Source: Gordius sp. MW1 (taxonomy: Eukaryota > Nematomorpha > Gordioida > Gordea > Gordiidae). From it: a DNA stretch of 64,000 nucleotides. Numbering within the stretch: position 1 is the stretch's first letter; each line of letters begins with the position of its first letter. A program made the position numbers and the translations under genes. The DNA lies in the NCBI GenBank assembly GCA_964036665.1, contig OZ038526.1:15562001-15626000 (forward strand). Direction: 5' to 3'. This document shows positions 13,146 through 27,540 of this stretch, piece by piece. The notes below the pieces were generated by a model. It was not told the DNA's origin and did not search any database. It saw nothing but the letters and a program-made list of their open reading frames with translations.

Positions 13146-15881
13146 GATAATAGGATTCTCAAATTGGCTTACTTTTATATATTTTTTCATGGTCTTTCAC
13201 ATGGATTCGGAAAAATAAATATTTTTACCTCAAAATTTTTCACATATTTTTCTTTGAACCGTATTCATCCGATGAAAGTTGTCGTTTTCAGACGTGGTTT
13301 CTATGATCCCAAGTAAAAATTTATCAGAATTTAAAACCTATTACTTTGAAATCATGATCGGATAGAGCAGTTTTCAAAAATTAAGCACTCACGTTGCGAT
13401 ACAACAAACTAATCGCAACAATAAAACGTTGTCTTTTGTCAAAATGATAGTTCTCGCAGCTTAAAACCTCTTTTCGGAAGTCAATCGACGATAATAGGAT
13501 TCTCAAACTGGCTTACTTTTATATATTTTTTCATGCTCTTTCACATAGAATCGAAAAAAATAAAAAAATTTACCTCAAAATTTTTCACATATTTTTCTAT
13601 GAACCGTATTCATCCGATGAAAGTTGGCGTTTTCACACGTGGTTTCTATGATCCCAAGTAAATATTTATCAGAATCTAAAAACTATTACTTTGAAATCAT
13701 GATCGCATAGAGCATTTTTCAAAAATTAAGCCACGTTGCGATACAACAAACTAATCGCAACAATAAAACGTTGTCTTTTGTCAAAATGATAGTTCTCCCA
13801 GCTTAAAACCTATTTTCGGAAGTCAATCCAGGATAATAGGATTCTCAAATTGGCTTACTTTTATATATTTTTTTATGCTCTTTCACAGAGAATCGAAAAA
13901 AATAAATATTTTTACCTCAAAATATTTCACATATTTTTCTTTGAACCGTATTCATCCGATGAAAGTTGTCGTTTTCAGACGTGGTTTCTATGATCCCAAG
14001 TAAAAATTTATCAGAATCTAAAAACTATTACTTTGAAATCATGATCGCATAGAGCATTTTTCAAAAATTAAGCCACGTTGCGATACAACAAACTAATCGC
14101 AACAATAAAACGTTGTCTTTTGTCAAAATTAGTTCTCGCAGCTTAAAACCTCTTTTCGGAAGTCAATCGACGATAATAGGATTCTCAAACTGGCTTACTT
14201 TTATATATTTTTTCATGCTCTTTCACATAGAATCGAAAAAAATAAATGTTTTTACCTCAAAACTTTTCACATATTTTTCTTTGAACCGTATTCATCCGAT
14301 GAAAGTTGTCGTTTTCAGACGTGGTTTCTATGATCCCAAGTTAAAATTTATCAGAATCTAAAAACTATTACTTTGAAATCATGATCGCATAGAGCAGTTT
14401 TCAAAAATTAAGCACTCACGTTGCGATACAACAAACTAATCGCAACAATAAAACGTTGTCTTTTGTCAAAATGATAGTTCTCGCAGCTTAAAACCTTTTT
14501 CGGAAGTCAATCGAGGATAATAGGATTCTCAAATTGAATTACTTTTATATATTTTGTCATGCTCTTTCACATAGAATCGAAAAAAATAAAAAATTTTACC
14601 TCAAAACTTTTCACATATTTTTCTTTGAACCGTATTCATCCGATGAAAGTTGTCGTTTTCAGACGTGGTTTCTATGATCCCAAGTAAAAATTTATCAGAA
14701 TCTAAAAACTATTACTTTGAAATCATGATCGCATAGAGCAGTTTTCAAAAATTAAGCACTCACGTTGCGATACAACAAACTAATCGCAACAATAAAACGT
14801 TGTCTTTTGTCAAAATGATAGTTCTCGCAGCTTAAAACCTCTTTTCGGAAGTCAATAGGATAATAGGATTCTCAAATTGAATTACTTTTATATATTTTTT
14901 CATGCTCTTTCACATAGAATCGAAAAAAATAAAAAATTTTACCTCAAAATTTTTCACATATTTTTCTATGAACCGTATTCATCCGATGAAAGTTGGCGTT
15001 TTCACACGTGGTTTCTATGATCCCAAGTAAATATTTATCAGAATCTAAAAACTATTACTTTGAAATCATGATCGCATAGAGCATTTTTTAAAAATTAAGC
15101 CACGTTGCGATACAACAAACTAATCGCAACAATAAAACGTTGTCTTTTGTCAAAATGATAGTTCTCGCAGCTTAAAACCTATTTTCGGAAGTCAATCCAG
15201 GTTAATAGGATTCTCAAATTGGCTTACTTTTATATATTTTTTTATGCTCTTTCACAGAGAATCGAAAAAAATAAATATTTTTACCTCAAAATATTTCACA
15301 TATTTTTCTTTGAACCGTATTCATCCGATGAAAGTTGTCGTTTTCAGACGTGGTTTCTATGATCCCAAGTAAAAATTTATCAGAATCTAAAAACTATTAC
15401 TTTGAAATCATGATCGCATAGAGCATTTTTCAAAAATTAAGCCACGTTGCGATACAACAAACTAATCGCAACAATAAAACGTTGTCTTTTGTCAAAATGA
15501 TAGTTCTCGCAGCTTAAAACCTCTTTTCGGAAGTCAATCGAGGATAATAGGATTCTCAAATTGAATTACTTTTATATATTTTGTCATGCTCTTTCACATA
15601 GAATCGAAAAAAATAAAAAATTTTACCTCAAAACTTTTCACATATTTTTCTTTGAACCGTATTCATCCGATGAAAGTTGTCGTTTTCAGACGTGGTTTCT
15701 ATGATCCCAAGTAAAAATTTATCAGAATCTAAAAACTATTACTTTGAAATCATGATCGCATAGAGCAGTTTTCAAAAATTAAGCACTCACGTTGCGATAC
15801 AACAAACTAATCGCAACAATAAAACGTTGTCTTTTGTCAAAATGATAGTTCTCGCAGCTTAAAACCTCTTTTCGGAAGTCA
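13146..15881. repeat. Higher-order repeat block matching 9720-12455 (offset 3426 bp, 10 monomers)
   Basis: Marker variants repeat at an offset of 3426 bp: CATGGTCTTTCACATGG (9764 and 13190), GTCAAAATTAGTTC (10698 and 14124) and CAATAGGATAATAGG (11430 and 14856). At least one substitution separates the copies (TTTCTTTGAACC near 11540 versus TTTCTATGAACC near 14966). The match ends where CAATTTAGGAT (about 12455) is replaced by CAATCGACGAT (about 15881). Confidence 0.85.
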
Positions 15882-16440
15882 ATCGACGATAATAGGATTC
15901 TCAAACTGGCTTACTTTTATATATTTTTTCATGCTCTTTCACATAGAATCGAAAAAAATAAAAAAATTTACCTCAAAATTTTTCACATATTTTTCTATGA
16001 ACCGTATTCATCCGATGAAAGTTGGCGTTTTCACACGTGGTTTCTATGATCCCAAGTAAAAATTTATCAGAATCTAAAAACTATTACTTTGAAATCATGA
16101 TCGCATAGAGCAGTTTTCAAAAATTAAGCACTCACGTTGCGATACAACAAACTAATCGCAACAATAAAACGTTGTCTTTTGTCAAAATGATAGTTCTCGC
16201 AGCTTAAAACCTCTTTTCGGAAGTCAATCGACGATAATAGGATTCTCAAACTGGCTTACTTTTATATATTTTTTCATGCTCTTTCACATAGAATCGAAAA
16301 AAATAAAAAAATTTACCTCAAAATTTTTCACATATTTTTCTATGAACCGTATTCATCCGATGAAAGTTGGCGTTTTCACACGTGGTTTCTATGATCCCAA
16401 GTAAATATTTATCAGAATCTAAAAACTATTACTTTGAAAT
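15882..16440. repeat. Local single-monomer duplication inside family A
   Basis: Two successive monomers share the same unusual combination of variants (CAATCGACGATAATAGG, AATAAAAAAATTTACC, TTTTCTATGAACC, GTTGGCGTTTTCACAC) at a spacing of one monomer (about 342 bp). Neighbouring monomers elsewhere usually differ in haplotype, so this looks like a recent one-monomer duplication or an unequal exchange out of register with the surrounding 10- and 12-monomer units. Confidence 0.7.
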
Positions 16441-16752
16441 CATGATCGCATAGAGCATTTTTCAAAAATTAAGCCACGTTGCGATACAACAAACTAATCG
16501 CAACAATAAAACGTTGTCTTTTGTCAAAATGATAGTTCTCGCAGCTTAAAACCTATTTTCGGAAGTCAATCCAGGTTAATAGGATTCTCAAATTGGCTTA
16601 CTTTTATATATTTTTTTATGCTCTTTCACAGAGAATCGAAAAAAATAAATATTTTTACCTCAAAATATTTCACATATTTTTCTTTGAACCGTATTCATCC
16701 GATGAAAGTTGTCGTTTTCAGACGTGGTTTCTATGATCCCAAGTAAAAATTT

Positions 16753-19700
16753 ATCAGAATCTAAAAACTATTACTTTGAAATCATGATCGCATAGAGCAT
16801 TTTTCAAAAATTAAGCTACGTTGCGATACAACAAACTAATCGCAACAATAAAACGTTGTCTTTTGTCAAAATGATAGTTCTCGCAGCTTAAAACCTATTT
16901 TCGGAAGTCAATCCAGGTTAATAGGATTCTCAAATTGGCTTACTTTTATATATTTTTTTATGCTCTTTCACAGAGAATCGAAAAAAATAAATATTTTTAC
17001 CTCAAAATATTTCACATATTTTTCTTTGAACCGTATTCATCCGATGAAAGTTGTCGTTTTCAGACGTGGTTTCTATGATCCCAAGTAAAAATTTATCAGA
17101 ATCTAAAAACTATTACTTTGAAATCATGATCGCATAGAGCATTTTTCAAAAATTAAGCCACGTTGCGATACAACAAACTAATCGCAACAATAAAACGTTG
17201 TCTTTTGTCAAAATGATACTTCTCGCAGCTTAAAACCTATTTTCGGAAGTCAATCCAGGATAATAGGATTCTCAAATTGGCTTACTTTTATATATTTTTT
17301 CATGGTCTTTCACATGGATTCGGAAAAATAAATATTTTTACCTCAAAATTTTTCACATATTTTTCTTTGAACCGTATTCATCCGATGAAAGTTGTCGTTT
17401 TCAGACGTGGTTTCTATGATCCCAAGTAAAAATTTATCAGAATTTAAAACCTATTACTTTGAAATCATGATCGGATAGAGCAGTTTTCAAAAATTAAGCA
17501 CTCACGTTGCGATACAACAAACTAATCGCAACAATAAAACGTTGTCTTTTGTCAAAATGATAGTTCTCGCAGCTTAAAACCTCTTTTCGGAAGTCAATCG
17601 ACGATAATAGGATTCTCAAACTGGCTTACTTTTATATATTTTTTCATGCTCTTTCACATAGAATCGAAAAAAATAAAAAAATTTACCTCAAAATTTTTCA
17701 CATATTTTTCTATGAACCGTATTCATCCGATGAAAGTTGGCGTTTTCACACGTGGTTTCTATGATCCCAAGTAAATATTTATCAGAATCTAAAAACTATT
17801 ACTTTGAAATCATGATCGCATAGAGCATTTTTCAAAAATTAAGCCACGTTGCGATACAACAAACTAATCGCAACAATAAAACGTTGTCTTTTGTCAAAAT
17901 GATAGTTCTCCCAGCTTAAAACCTATTTTCGGAAGTCAATCCAGGATAATAGGATTCTCAAATTGGCTTACTTTTATATATTTTTTTATGCTCTTTCACA
18001 GAGAATCGAAAAAAATAAATATTTTTACCTCAAAATATTTCACATATTTTTCTTTGAACCGTATTCATCCGATGAAAGTTGTCGTTTTCAGACGTGGTTT
18101 CTATGATCCCAAGTAAAAATTTATCAGAATCTAAAAACTATTACTTTGAAATCATGATCGCATAGAGCATTTTTCAAAAATTAAGCCACGTTGCGATACA
18201 ACAAACTAATCGCAACAATAAAACGTTGTCTTTTGTCAAAATTAGTTCTCGCAGCTTAAAACCTCTTTTCGGAAGTCAATCGACGATAATAGGATTCTCA
18301 AACTGGCTTACTTTTATATATTTTTTCATGCTCTTTCACATAGAATCGAAAAAAATAAATGTTTTTACCTCAAAACTTTTCACATATTTTTCTTTGAACC
18401 GTATTCATCCGATGAAAGTTGTCGTTTTCAGACGTGGTTTCTATGATCCCAAGTTAAAATTTATCAGAATCTAAAAACTATTACTTTGAAATCATGATCG
18501 CATAGAGCAGTTTTCAAAAATTAAGCACTCACGTTGCGATACAACAAACTAATCGCAACAATAAAACGTTGTCTTTTGTCAAAATGATAGTTCTCGCAGC
18601 TTAAAACCTTTTTCGGAAGTCAATCGAGGATAATAGGATTCTCAAATTGAATTACTTTTATATATTTTGTCATGCTCTTTCACATAGAATCGAAAAAAAT
18701 AAAAAATTTTACCTCAAAACTTTTCACATATTTTTCTTTGAACCGTATTCATCCGATGAAAGTTGTCGTTTTCAGACGTGGTTTCTATGATCCCAAGTAA
18801 AAATTTATCAGAATCTAAAAACTATTACTTTGAAATCATGATCGCATAGAGCAGTTTTCAAAAATTAAGCACTCACGTTGCGATACAACAAACTAATCGC
18901 AACAATAAAACGTTGTCTTTTGTCAAAATGATAGTTCTCGCAGCTTAAAACCTCTTTTCGGAAGTCAATAGGATAATAGGATTCTCAAATTGAATTACTT
19001 TTATATATTTTTTCATGCTCTTTCACATAGAATCGAAAAAAATAAAAAATTTTACCTCAAAATTTTTCACATATTTTTCTTTGAACCGTATTCATCCGAT
19101 GAAAGTTGGCGTTTTCACACGTGGTTTCTATGATCCCAAGTAAATATTTATCAGAATCTAAAAACTATTACTTTGAAATCATGATCGCATAGAGCATTTT
19201 TTAAAAATTAAGCCACGTTGCGATACAACAAACTAATCGCAACAATAAAACGTTGTCTTTTGTCAAAATGATAGTTCTCGCAGCTTAAAACCTATTTTCG
19301 GAAGTCAATCCAGGTTAATAGGATTCTCAAATTGGCTTACTTTTATATATTTTTTTATGCTCTTTCACAGAGAATCGAAAAAAATAAATATTTTTACCTC
19401 AAAATATTTCACATATTTTTCTTTGAACCGTATTCATCCGATGAAAGTTGTCGTTTTCAGACGTGGTTTCTATGATCCCAAGTAAAAATTTATCAGAATC
19501 TAAAAACTATTACTTTGAAATCATGATCGCATAGAGCATTTTTCAAAAATTAAGCCACGTTGCGATACAACAAACTAATCGCAACAATAAAACGTTGTCT
19601 TTTGTCAAAATGATAGTTCTCGCAGCTTAAAACCTCTTTTCGGAAGTCAATCGAGGATAATAGGATTCTCAAATTGAATTACTTTTATATATTTTGTCAT

Positions 19701-19990
19701 GCTCTTTCACATAGAATCGAAAAAAATAAAAAATTTTACCTCAAAACTTTTCACATATTTTTCTTTGAACCGTATTCATCCGATGAAAGTTGTCGTTTTC
19801 AGACGTGGTTTCTATGATCCCAAGTAAAAATTTATCAGAATCTAAAAACTATTACTTTGAAATCATGATCGCATAGAGCAGTTTTCAAAAATTAAGCACT
19901 CACGTTGCGATACAACAAACTAATCGCAACAATAAAACGTTGTCTTTTGTCAAAATGATAGTTCTCGCAGCTTAAAACCTCTTTTCGGAA
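16753..19990. repeat. Higher-order repeat block matching 12640-15880 (offset 4113 bp, 12 monomers)
   Basis: AAGCTACGTTGCG (12702 and 16815), GATACTTCTCGCAG (about 13103 and 17216), CATGGTCTTTCACATGG (13190 and 17303) and GTCAAAATTAGTTC (14124 and 18237) recur at an offset of 4113 bp. The match breaks at about 19993, where CAATTTAGGAT replaces CAATCGACGAT. The size differs by 3 bp from the 4110-bp unit upstream, which is the size of the common GCACTCACG/GCCACG indel. Confidence 0.85.
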
Positions 19991-22023
19991 GTCAATTTAG
20001 GATAATAGGATTCTCAAATTGAATTACTTTTATATATTTTTTCATGCTCTTTCACATAGAATCGAAAAAAATAAACAATTTTACCTCAAAATTTTTCACA
20101 TATTTTTCTTTGAACCGTATTCATCCGATGAAAGTTGGCGTTTTCACACGTGGTTTCTATGATCCCAAGTAAATATTTATCAGAATCTAAAAACTATTAC
20201 TTTGAAATCATGATCGCATAGAGCATTTTTCAAAAATTAAGCTACGTTGCGATACAACAAACTAATCGCAACAATAAAACGTTGTCTTTTGTCAAAATGA
20301 TAGTTCTCGCAGCTTAAAACCTTTTTCGGAAGTCAATCGAGGATAATAGGATTCTCAAATTGAATTACTTTTATATATTTTGTCATGCTCTTTCACATAG
20401 AATCGAAAAAAATAAAAAATTTTACCTCAAAACTTTTCACATATTTTTCTTTGAACCGTATTCATCCGATGAAAGTTGTCGTTTTCAGACGTGGTTTCTA
20501 TGATCCCAAGTAAAAATTTATCAGAATCTAAAAACTATTACTTTGAAATCATGATCGCATAGAGCAGTTTTCAAAAATTAAGCACTCACGTTGCGATACA
20601 ACAAACTAATCGCAACAATAAAACGTTGTCTTTTGTCAAAATGATAGTTCTCGCAGCTTAAAACCTCTTTTCGGAAGTCAATAGGATAATAGGATTCTCA
20701 AATTGAATTACTTTTATATATTTTTTCATGCTCTTTCACATAGAATCGAAAAAAATAAAAAATTTTACCTCAAAATTTTTCACATATTTTTCTTTGAACC
20801 GTATTCATCCGATGAAAGTTGGCGTTTTCACACGTGGTTTCTATGATCCCAAGTAAATATTTATCAGAATCTAAAAACTATTACTTTGAAATCATGATCG
20901 CATAGAGCATTTTTTAAAAATTAAGCCACGTTGCGATACAACAAACTAATCGCAACAATAAAACGTTGTCTTTTGTCAAAATGATAGTTCTCGCAGCTTA
21001 AAACCTATTTTCGGAAGTCAATCCAGGTTAATAGGATTCTCAAATTGGCTTACTTTTATATATTTTTTTATGCTCTTTCACAGAGAATCGAAAAAAATAA
21101 ATATTTTTACCTCAAAATATTTCACATATTTTTCTTTGAACCGTATTCATCCGATGAAAGTTGTCGTTTTCAGACGTGGTTTCTATGATCCCAAGTAAAA
21201 ATTTATCAGAATCTAAAAACTATTACTTTGAAATCATGATCGCATAGAGCATTTTTCAAAAATTAAGCCACGTTGCGATACAACAAACTAATCGCAACAA
21301 TAAAACGTTGTCTTTTGTCAAAATGATAGTTCTCGCAGCTTAAAACCTCTTTTCGGAAGTCAATCGAGGATAATAGGATTCTCAAATTGAATTACTTTTA
21401 TATATTTTGTCATGCTCTTTCACATAGAATCGAAAAAAATAAAAAATTTTACCTCAAAACTTTTCACATATTTTTCTTTGAACCGTATTCATCCGATGAA
21501 AGTTGTCGTTTTCAGACGTGGTTTCTATGATCCCAAGTAAAAATTTATCAGAATCTAAAAACTATTACTTTGAAATCATGATCGCATAGAGCAGTTTTCA
21601 AAAATTAAGCACTCACGTTGCGATACAACAAACTAATCGCAACAATAAAACGTTGTCTTTTGTCAAAATGATAGTTCTCGCAGCTTAAAACCTCTTTTCG
21701 GAAGTCAATTTAGGATAATAGGATTCTCAAATTGAATTACTTTTATATATTTTTTCATGCTCTTTCACATAGAATCGAAAAAAATAAACAATTTTACCTC
21801 AAAATTTTTCACATATTTTTCTTTGAACCGTATTCATCCGATGAAAGTTGGCGTTTTCACACGTGGTTTCTATGATCCCAAGTAAATATTTATCAGAATC
21901 TAAAAACTATTACTTTGAAATCATGATCGCATAGAGCATTTTTCAAAAATTAAGCTACGTTGCGATACAACAAACTAATCGCAACAATAAAACGTTGTCT
22001 TTTGTCAAAATGATAGTTCTCGC
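18600..22023. repeat. Higher-order repeat, 1713-bp unit (5 monomers) in two tandem copies
   Basis: Markers repeat at 1713 bp: AAAACCTTTTTCGG (18605 and 20318), CAATAGGATAATAGG (18966 and 20679), CAATTTAGGATAATAGG (about 19995 and 21708) and AAGCTACGTTGCG (about 20240 and 21953). The second copy starts where the first ends, near 20312. The match stops near 22033 (CCTTTTTCGG versus CCTATTTTCGG). Confidence 0.85.
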
Positions 22024-22460
22024 AGCTTAAAACCTATTTTCGGAAGTCAATCCAGGTTAATAGGATTCTCAAATTGGCTTACTTTTATATATTTTTTTAT
22101 GCTCTTTCACAGAGAATCGAAAAAAATAAATATTTTTACCTCAAAATATTTCACATATTTTTCTTTGAACCGTATTCATCCGATGAAAGTTGTCGTTTTC
22201 AGACGTGGTTTCTATGATCCCAAGTAAAAATTTATCAGAATCTAAAAACTATTACTTTGAAATCATGATCGCATAGAGCATTTTTCAAAAATTAAGCCAC
22301 GTTGCGATACAACAAACTAATCGCAACAATAAAACGTTGTCTTTTGTCAAAATGATACTTCTCGCAGCTTAAAACCTCTTTTCGGAAGTCAATCGACGAT
22401 AATAGGATTCTCAAACTGGCTTACTTTTATATATTTTTTCATGCTCTTTCACATAGAATC

Positions 22461-22480
22461 GAAAAAAATATTCACATATT
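22461..22480. repeat. Monomer with a 21-bp internal deletion (HOR marker), first copy
   Basis: The usual stretch from GAATCGAAAAAAATAAATAT through ACCTCAAAATTTTTCACATA is shortened by about 21 bp, so that the A-run joins directly to TATTCACATATT. Identical deletions at 26897 and 34178 identify these as copies of one ancestral monomer, carried by the 4436-bp and 7281-bp duplications. Confidence 0.85.
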
Positions 22481-24750
22481 TTTCTTTGAACCGTATTCAT
22501 CCGATGAAAGTTGTCGTTTTCAGACGTGGTTTCTATGATCCCAAGTAAAAATTTATTAGAATCTAAAAACTATTACTTTGAAATCATGATCGCATAGAGC
22601 AGTTTTCAAAAATTAAGCACTCACGTTGCGATACAACAAACTAATCGCAACAATAAAACGTTGTCTTTTGTCAAAATGATAGTTCTCGCAGCTTAACCTC
22701 TTTTCGGAAGTCAATCGAGGATAATAGGATTCTCAAATTGGCTTACTTTTATATATTTTTTCATGCTCTTTCACATAGAATCGAAAAAAATAAATATTTT
22801 TACCTCAAAATTTTTCACATATTTTTCTTTGAACCGTATTCATCTGATGAAAGTTGTCGTTTTCAGACGTGGTTTCTATGATCCCAAGTAAAAATTTATC
22901 AGAATTTAAAAACTATTACTTTGAAATCATGATCGCATAGAGCAGTTTTCAAAAATTAAGCACTCACGTTGCGATACAACAAACTAATCGCAACAATAAA
23001 ACGTTGTCTTTTGTCAAAATGATAGTTCTCGCAGCTTAAAACCTATTTTCGGAAGTCAATCCAGGATAATAGGATTCTCAAATTAGCTTACTTTTATATA
23101 TTTTTTCATGCTCTTTCACATAGAATCGAAAAAAATAAAAAATTTTACCTCTAAATTTTTCACATATTTTTCTTTGAACCGTATTCATCCGATGAAAGTT
23201 GGCGTTTTCACACGTGGTTTCTATGATCCCAAGTAAATATTTATCAGAATCTAAAAACTATTACTTTGAAATCATGATCGCATAGAGCATTTTTCAAAAA
23301 TTAAGCCACGTTGCGATACAACAAACTAATCGCAACAATAAAAAGTTGTCTTTTGTCAAAACGATAGTTCTCGCAGCTTAAAACCTATTTTCGGAAGTCA
23401 ATCCAGGTTAATAGGATTCTCAAATTGGCTTACTTTTATATATTTTTTTATGCTCTTTCACAGAGAATCGAAAAAAATAAATATTTTTACCTCAAAATAT
23501 TTCACATATTTTTCTTTGAACCGTATTCATCCGATGAAAGTTGTCGTTTTCAGACGTGGTTTCTATGATCCCAAGTAAAAATTTATCAGAATCTAAAAAC
23601 TATTAATTTGAAATCATGATCGCATAGAGCAGTTTTCAAAAATTAAGCACTCACGTTGCGATACAACAAACTAATCGCAACAAACGTTGTCTTTTGTCAA
23701 AATGATAGTTCTCGCAGCTTAAAACCTATTTTCGGAAGTCAATCCAGGATAATAGGATTCTCAAATTGGCTTACTTTTATATATTTTTTCATGCTCTTTC
23801 ACATAGAATCGAAAAAAATAAATATTTTTACCTCAAAATTTTTCACATATTTTTCCTTGAACCGTATTCATCCGATGAAAGTTGTCGTTTTCAGACGTGG
23901 TTTCTATGATTCCAAGTAAAAATTTATCAGAATCTAAAAACTATTACTTTGAAATCATGATCGCATAGAGCAGTTTTCAAAAATTAAGCACTCACGTTGC
24001 GATACAACAAACTAATCGCAACAATAAAACGTTGTCTTTTGTCAAAATGATAGTTCTCGCCTCTTAAAACCTCTTTTCGGAAAACAATCGAGGATAATAG
24101 GATTCTCAAATTGGCTTACTTTTATATATTTTTTCATGCTCTTTCACATAGAATCGAAAATAATAAATATTTTTGCCTCAAAATTTTTCACATATTTTTC
24201 TTTGAACCGTATTCATCCGATGAAAGTTGTCGTTTTCAGACGTGGTTTCTATGATCCCAAGTAAAAATTTATCAGAATCTAAAAACTATTAATTTGAAAT
24301 CATGATCGCATAGAGCAGTTTTCAAAAATTAAGCACTCACGTTGCGATACAACAAACTAATCGCAACAAACGTTGTCTTTTGTCAAAATGATAGTTCTCG
24401 CAGCTTAAAACCTCTTTTCGGAAGTCAATCGAGGATAATAGGATTCTCAAATTGGTTTACTTTTATATATTTTTTCATGCTCTTTCACATAGAATCGAAA
24501 AAAAATAAATATTTTTACCTCAAAATTTTTCACATATTTTTCTTTGAACCGTATTCATCCGATGAAAGTTGTCGTTTTCAGACGTGGTTTCTATGATCCC
24601 AAGTAAAAATTTATCAGAATCTAAAAACTATTACTTTGAAATCATGATCGCATAGAGCAGTTTTCAAAAATTAAGCACTCACGTTGCGATACAACAAACT
24701 AATCGCAACAATAAAACGTTGTCTTTTGTCAAAATGATAGTTCTCGCAGC

Positions 24751-27540
24751 TTAAAACCTTTTTCGGAAGTCAATCGAGGATAATAGGATTCTCAAATTGA
24801 ATTACTTTTATATATTTTGTCATGCTCTTTCACATAGAATCGAAAAAAATAAAAAATTTTACCTCAAAACTTTTCACATATTTTTCTTTGAACCGTATTC
24901 ATCCGATGAAAGTTGTCGTTTTCAGACGTGGTTTCTATGATCCCAAGTAAAAATTTATCAGAATCTAAAAACTATTACTTTGAAATCATGATCGCATAGA
25001 GCAGTTTTCAAAAATTAAGCACTCACGTTGCGATACAACAAACTAATCGCAACAATAAAACGTTGTCTTTTGTCAAAATGATAGTTCTCGCAGCTTAAAA
25101 CCTCTTTTCGGAAGTCAATAGGATAATAGGATTCTCAAATTGAATTACTTTTATATATTTTTTCATGCTCTTTCACATAGAATCGAAAAAAATAAAAAAT
25201 TTTACCTCAAAATTTTTCACATATTTTTCTTTGAACCGTATTCATCCGATGAAAGTTGGCGTTTTCACACGTGGTTTCTATGATCCCAAGTAAATATTTA
25301 TCAGAATCTAAAAACTATTACTTTGAAATCATGATCGCATAGAGCATTTTTTAAAAATTAAGCCACGTTGCGATACAACAAACTAATCGCAACAATAAAA
25401 CGTTGTCTTTTGTCAAAATGATAGTTCTCGCAGCTTAAAACCTATTTTCGGAAGTCAATCCAGGTTAATAGGATTCTCAAATTGGCTTACTTTTATATAT
25501 TTTTTTATGCTCTTTCACAGAGAATCGAAAAAAATAAATATTTTTACCTCAAAATATTTCACATATTTTTCTTTGAACCGTATTCATCCGATGAAAGTTG
25601 TCGTTTTCAGACGTGGTTTCTATGATCCCAAGTAAAAATTTATCAGAATCTAAAAACTATTACTTTAAAATCATGATCGCATAGAGCATTTTTCAAAAAT
25701 TAAGCCACGTTGCGATACAACAAACTAATCGCAACAATAAAACGTTGTCTTTTGTCAAAATGATAGTTCTCGCAGCTTAAAACCTCTTTTCGGAAGTCAA
25801 TCGAGGATAATAGGATTCTCAAATTGAATTACTTTTATATATTTTGTCATGCTCTTTCACATAGAATCGAAAAAAATAAAAAATTTTACCTCAAAACTTT
25901 TCACATATTTTTCTTTGAACCGTATTCATCCGATGAAAGTTGTCGTTTTCAGACGTGGTTTCTATGATCCCAAGTAAAAATTTATCAGAATCTAAAAACT
26001 ATTACTTTGAAATCATAATCGCATAGAGCAGTTTTCAAAAATTAAGCACTCACGTTGCGATACAACAAACTAATCGCAACAATAAAACGTTGTCTTTTGT
26101 CAAAATGATAGTTCTCGCAGCTTAAAACCTCTTTTCGGAAGTCAATTTAGGATAATAGGATTCTCAAATTGAATTACTTTTATATATTTTTTCATGCTCT
26201 TTCACATAGAATCGAAAAAAATAAACAATTTTACCTCAAAATTTTTCACATATTTTTCTTTGAACCGTATTCATCCGATGAAAGTTGGCGTTTTCACACG
26301 TGGTTTCTATGATCCCAAGTAAATATTTATCAGAATCTAAAAACTATTACTTTGAAATCATGATCGCATAGAGCATTTTTCAAAAATTAAGCTACGTTGC
26401 GATACAACAAACTAATCGCAACAATAAAACGTTGTCTTTTGTCAAAATGATAGTTCTCGCAGCTTAAAACCTATTTTCGGAAGTCAACCAGGTTAATAGG
26501 ATTCTCAAATTGGCTTACTTTTATATATTTTTTTATGCTCTTTCACAGAGAATCGAAAAAAATAAATATTTTTACCTCAAAATATTTCACATATTTTTCT
26601 TTGAACCGTATTCATCCGATGAAAGTTGTCGTTTTCAGACGTGGTTTCTATGATCCCAAGTAAAAATTTATCAGAATCTAAAAACTATTACTTTGAAATC
26701 ATGATCGCATAGAGCATTTTTCAAAAATTAAGCCACGTTGCGATACAACAAACTAATCGCAACAATAAAACGTTGTCTTTTGTCAAAATGATACTTCTCG
26801 CAGCTTAAAACCTCTTTTCGGAAGTCAATCGACGATAATAGGATTCTCAAACTGGCTTACTTTTATATATTTTTTCATGCTCTTTCACATAGAATCGAAA
26901 AAAATATTCACATATTTTTCTTTGAACCGTATTCATCCGATGAAAGTTGTCGTTTTCAGACGTGGTTTCTATGATCCCAAGTAAAAATTTATTAGAATCT
27001 AAAAACTATTACTTTGAAATCATGATCGCATAGAGCAGTTTTCAAAAATTAAGCACTCACGTTGCGATACAACAAACTAATCGCAACAATAAAACGTTGT
27101 CTTTTGTCAAAATGATAGTTCTCGCAGCTTAACCTCTTTTCGGAAGTCAATCGAGGATAATAGGATTCTCAAATTGGCTTACTTTTATATATTTTTTCAT
27201 GCTCTTTCACATAGAATCGAAAAAAATAAATATTTTTACCTCAAAATTTTTCACATATTTTTCTTTGAACCGTATTCATCTGATGAAAGTTGTCGTTTTC
27301 AGACGTGGTTTCTATGATCCCAAGTAAAAATTTATCAGAATTTAAAAACTATTACTTTGAAATCATGATCGCATAGAGCAGTTTTCAAAAATTAAGCACT
27401 CACGTTGCGATACAACAAACTAATCGCAACAATAAAACGTTGTCTTTTGTCAAAATGATAGTTCTCGCAGCTTAAAACCTATTTTCGGAAGTCAATCCAG
27501 GATAATAGGATTCTCAAATTAGCTTACTTTTATATATTTT
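24751..27540. repeat. Dispersed copy of 20313-23100 (offset about 4436-4438 bp, 13 monomers)
   Basis: The order of variant monomers in 20313-23100 is repeated here. Matching markers include AAAACCTTTTTCGG, TTTTGTCATGCTC, CAATAGGATAATAGG, CAATTTAGGAT, AAGCTACG, GATACTTCTCGCAG, the 21-bp deletion giving GAAAAAAATATTCACATA (22461 and 26897) and CTTAACCTCTTTTCGG. The offset changes from 4438 to 4436 after a 2-bp loss in GTCAACCAGG near 26485. Confidence 0.8.

Noticed and set aside
23656-24596. 84-87-codon open frames, repeated every 7281 bp
   Set aside because: They begin at TTG in the dyad region and are opened by loss of ATAAA after the dyad. Copies track the 7281-bp duplication and not selection for coding.
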